Source of the DNA: Acidobacteria bacterium UBA2994
GTDB lineage: Bacteria; Acidobacteriota; Vicinamibacteria; Vicinamibacterales; UBA8438
Assembly: GCA_002346545.1 (NCBI GenBank)
Contig: DEAA01000002.1
Location: 1-35,263, forward strand
Reading direction: 5' to 3'
Length of the DNA: 35,263 nucleotides
This document shows positions 34,155-35,263 of the stretch, piece after piece. The notes below the pieces were generated by a model. That model ran no database searches, was not told where the DNA came from, and saw nothing but the letters and a program-made list of their open reading frames with translations. Each line of letters starts with the position of its first letter. Positions within the stretch are counted from its first letter, which is position 1. Made by a program: the position numbers and the translations under genes.

Positions 34155-34259
34155 CGGGTGTGGAACAGGAGGGACGCTGGTGACAGCCTGGCGGCGCCCT
34201 ACCTCGCCTTCGACCTGGTGGTGCTGGCGATCCGGGCGCGGCGCCGCACCGCTGTTTAG
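34155..34259 (+). pseudogene. Coding-like remnant of a small membrane-type peptide
   Basis: A frame open from after the TGA at 34152 to a TAG at 34257-34259 ends with [20 protein letters not shown]. Nearly all its later codons end in G or C, a coding signature in this genome, and the hydrophobic run followed by basic residues looks like the end of a membrane protein. It has no plausible start and no upstream continuation, so it is probably the decayed tail of a lost gene. It overlaps the end of rdgB by 4 bp, tail to tail. I do not recognise the family. Confidence 0.3.
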
Positions 34260-34888
34260 GGTGCCGCGCTGATCGAGGCCGCCGGCGCGCCAGGCGAGGC
34301 TAGATAGCCGCGGAGCGCGCGGAACGCGGCGCCACGGTGGCTCACCGCCGCCTTCCGCGCGCCGTCCACCTCGGCCAGCGTGCAGCCATACGGCGGGTAG
34401 TGGAAGATGGGGTCGTAGCCGAAGCCGGCCTCGCCCCGCGGCGGCAGCTCGACCCGGCCTTCGACGGCACCCGTTGTCTCCCAGACGATCTCGTCTCCGC
34501 GGGCCAGCGCCAGCGCGCAGACGAACCGTGCCGTGCTGCTAGTGACACCACGCTCCGCCAGCATGCGGCGGATCGTAGTGAACTTCTCCTCGTAGGACTC
34601 CCCGTTGAATCGGGCGGAGCGCACGCCGGGCTCGCCGTCCAGGGCATCGATCTCCAGCCCGGAGTCTTCCGCCACCGTCAGCTCGCCGGTTGCGGCGGCG
34701 TAGGCCAGGGCTTTGATCCGCGCGTTGGCGACGAATGTCGAGCCGGTTTCCTCGGGTTCTGCGGTTGGAGCGAAGTCGGCCAGAGTCAGTAGGGTGAGAT
34801 CGAGACCGCCGAGAATCCCGCGAATCTCACGCCGCTTGCCGGAGTTGGTGGTAGCCACCAGCAACCGTAGCGGCGCGGGGGCGCTCAT
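34256..34888 (-). CDS. rdgB: XTP/dITP diphosphatase (RdgB/HAM1)
   Basis: The 210-residue cytoplasmic enzyme hydrolyses non-canonical purine nucleoside triphosphates (ITP, dITP, XTP) to monophosphates. It shows [16 protein letters not shown] near the N-terminus, [20 protein letters not shown] with the catalytic acidic residue, [17 protein letters not shown], and the terminal [14 protein letters not shown]. Its ATG overlaps the rph stop by 4 bp (ATGA), the common rph-rdgB arrangement. Confidence 0.95.
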   Translation of the reverse strand: MSAPAPLRLLVATTNSGKRREIRGILGGLDLTLLTLADFAPTAEPEETGSTFVANARIKALAYAAATGELTVAEDSGLEIDALDGEPGVRSARFNGESYEEKFTTIRRMLAERGVTSSTARFVCALALARGDEIVWETTGAVEGRVELPPRGEAGFGYDPIFHYPPYGCTLAEVDGARKAAVSHRGAAFRALRGYLASPGAPAASISAAP

Positions 34889-35263
34889 GACCGCAAGTCG
34901 CCGATCAGATCGCGCTGGAGGCCCACGAGGTGTTTGATCCCGGTGGCCGCGAGTCCGAGCAACGCGTCATGCTGGTCACGCGTGAACGGGGCGCCTTCGG
35001 CCGTGCCCTGCACTTCGATGAACCGCTCATCCCCGGTCATGACCACGTTCATGTCCACCTCTGCGCCCGCATCTTCGGTATACGCCAGGTCGAGCAGCGG
35101 TTCTCCGCCTACGATTCCCACGCTGATCGCCGCGACGTGATCGTCGAGCGGAATCTGATTGATGACGCCCCGCTCTTTTAGCTGACGCAGCGCGAAGGCG
35201 AGGGCCACGAAGCTCCCGGTGATGGACGCCGTGCGCGTACCGCCGTCGGCCTGGATCACGTCG
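34885..35263 (-). CDS. rph: Ribonuclease PH, C-terminal part (partial, runs off the window)
   Basis: About 125 C-terminal residues are visible; the gene continues beyond the right edge. [20 protein letters not shown] is the diagnostic motif of RNase PH, a phosphorolytic 3'-5' exonuclease that trims tRNA precursors. [20 protein letters not shown] and [20 protein letters not shown] complete the fold. The length after the diagnostic motif is normal, so the C-terminus is intact. Confidence 0.95.
   Translation of the reverse strand, partial: DVIQADGGTRTASITGSFVALAFALRQLKERGVINQIPLDDHVAAISVGIVGGEPLLDLAYTEDAGAEVDMNVVMTGDERFIEVQGTAEGAPFTRDQHDALLGLAATGIKHLVGLQRDLIGDLRS

Noticed and set aside
34003..34272. 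89-codon plus-strand frame before rdgB
   Set aside because: Its codons lack the third-position G/C bias and no motif is visible; the coding-like signal in this stretch is in a different frame (34155-34259).
1..35263. tRNA or rRNA genes, CRISPR arrays, insertion sequences, attachment sites, replication origin
   Set aside because: I looked for cloverleaf ends, evenly spaced repeats, transposase motifs and DnaA-box clusters by eye and found none; a covariance-model scan could still find a small RNA.

Overview
The window is about 35 kb of high-GC bacterial chromosome with no tRNA, rRNA, CRISPR array, phage or intact insertion sequence that I can see. Three features suggest an aerobic Gram-negative bacterium, most likely an acidobacterium of the Vicinamibacteria kind: secreted quinoproteins, the DUF1549/DUF1553, DUF1501, DUF1552 and DUF1592 families, and a complete pst-pho locus with a porin. 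A planctomycete or a marine proteobacterium is not excluded. The taxonomic call is inference from gene content only.

Layout. (1) Positions 180-4966 hold a PSD1-type (DUF1549/DUF1553) cytochrome c protein followed by a Tat-exported DUF1501 protein. (2) Positions 5105-10093, plus strand, hold two paralogous alcohol-dehydrogenase-like quinoproteins and a secreted protein of unknown family (called X here). (3) Positions 10220-15901, minus strand, hold a cytochrome c / copper type II monooxygenase chimera, a duplicated DUF2911-like protein, a second X protein and a glucose-dehydrogenase-type quinoprotein. The two quinoprotein/X modules converge on a 126-bp gap. (4) Positions 16076-16834 hold a small secreted cytochrome c protein. 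(5) Positions 16841-25219, minus strand, form a probable operon: a LolA-like secreted protein, a DUF1587/1592/1588/1585 cytochrome protein, a DUF1552 Tat protein, an exported ankyrin-repeat protein and an M3 metallopeptidase lipoprotein. (6) Positions 25482-33444 form the phosphate locus: porin, pstS, pstC, pstA, pstB, phoU, phoB, phoR. (7) Positions 33498-35263 hold a DinB-fold protein and, on the minus strand, the 3' end of rph followed by rdgB.

How it fits together. Regions 1-5 look like an extracytoplasmic oxidative metabolism: PQQ enzymes, haem c proteins and a copper oxygenase, all with export signals and none with a cytoplasmic partner gene. The substrates cannot be read from the sequence. 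Region 6 is a standard high-affinity phosphate uptake and sensing system.

The strongest new signal is regulatory. The promoters of the porin and of pstS carry the same architecture: four hexamers repeated at exactly 11 bp (TTAACA-like), then 9 nt, then a TANNNT -10 element, then 6-7 nt to the ATG with no ribosome binding site. This looks like a PhoB/PhoP box driving leaderless transcripts, and it ties the porin to the phosphate regulon. Also of interest are the Asp-x-Asp (lanthanide-type) motif in all three quinoproteins, the haem-copper monooxygenase chimera, the unnamed X family, and two short coding remnants in intergenic DNA.
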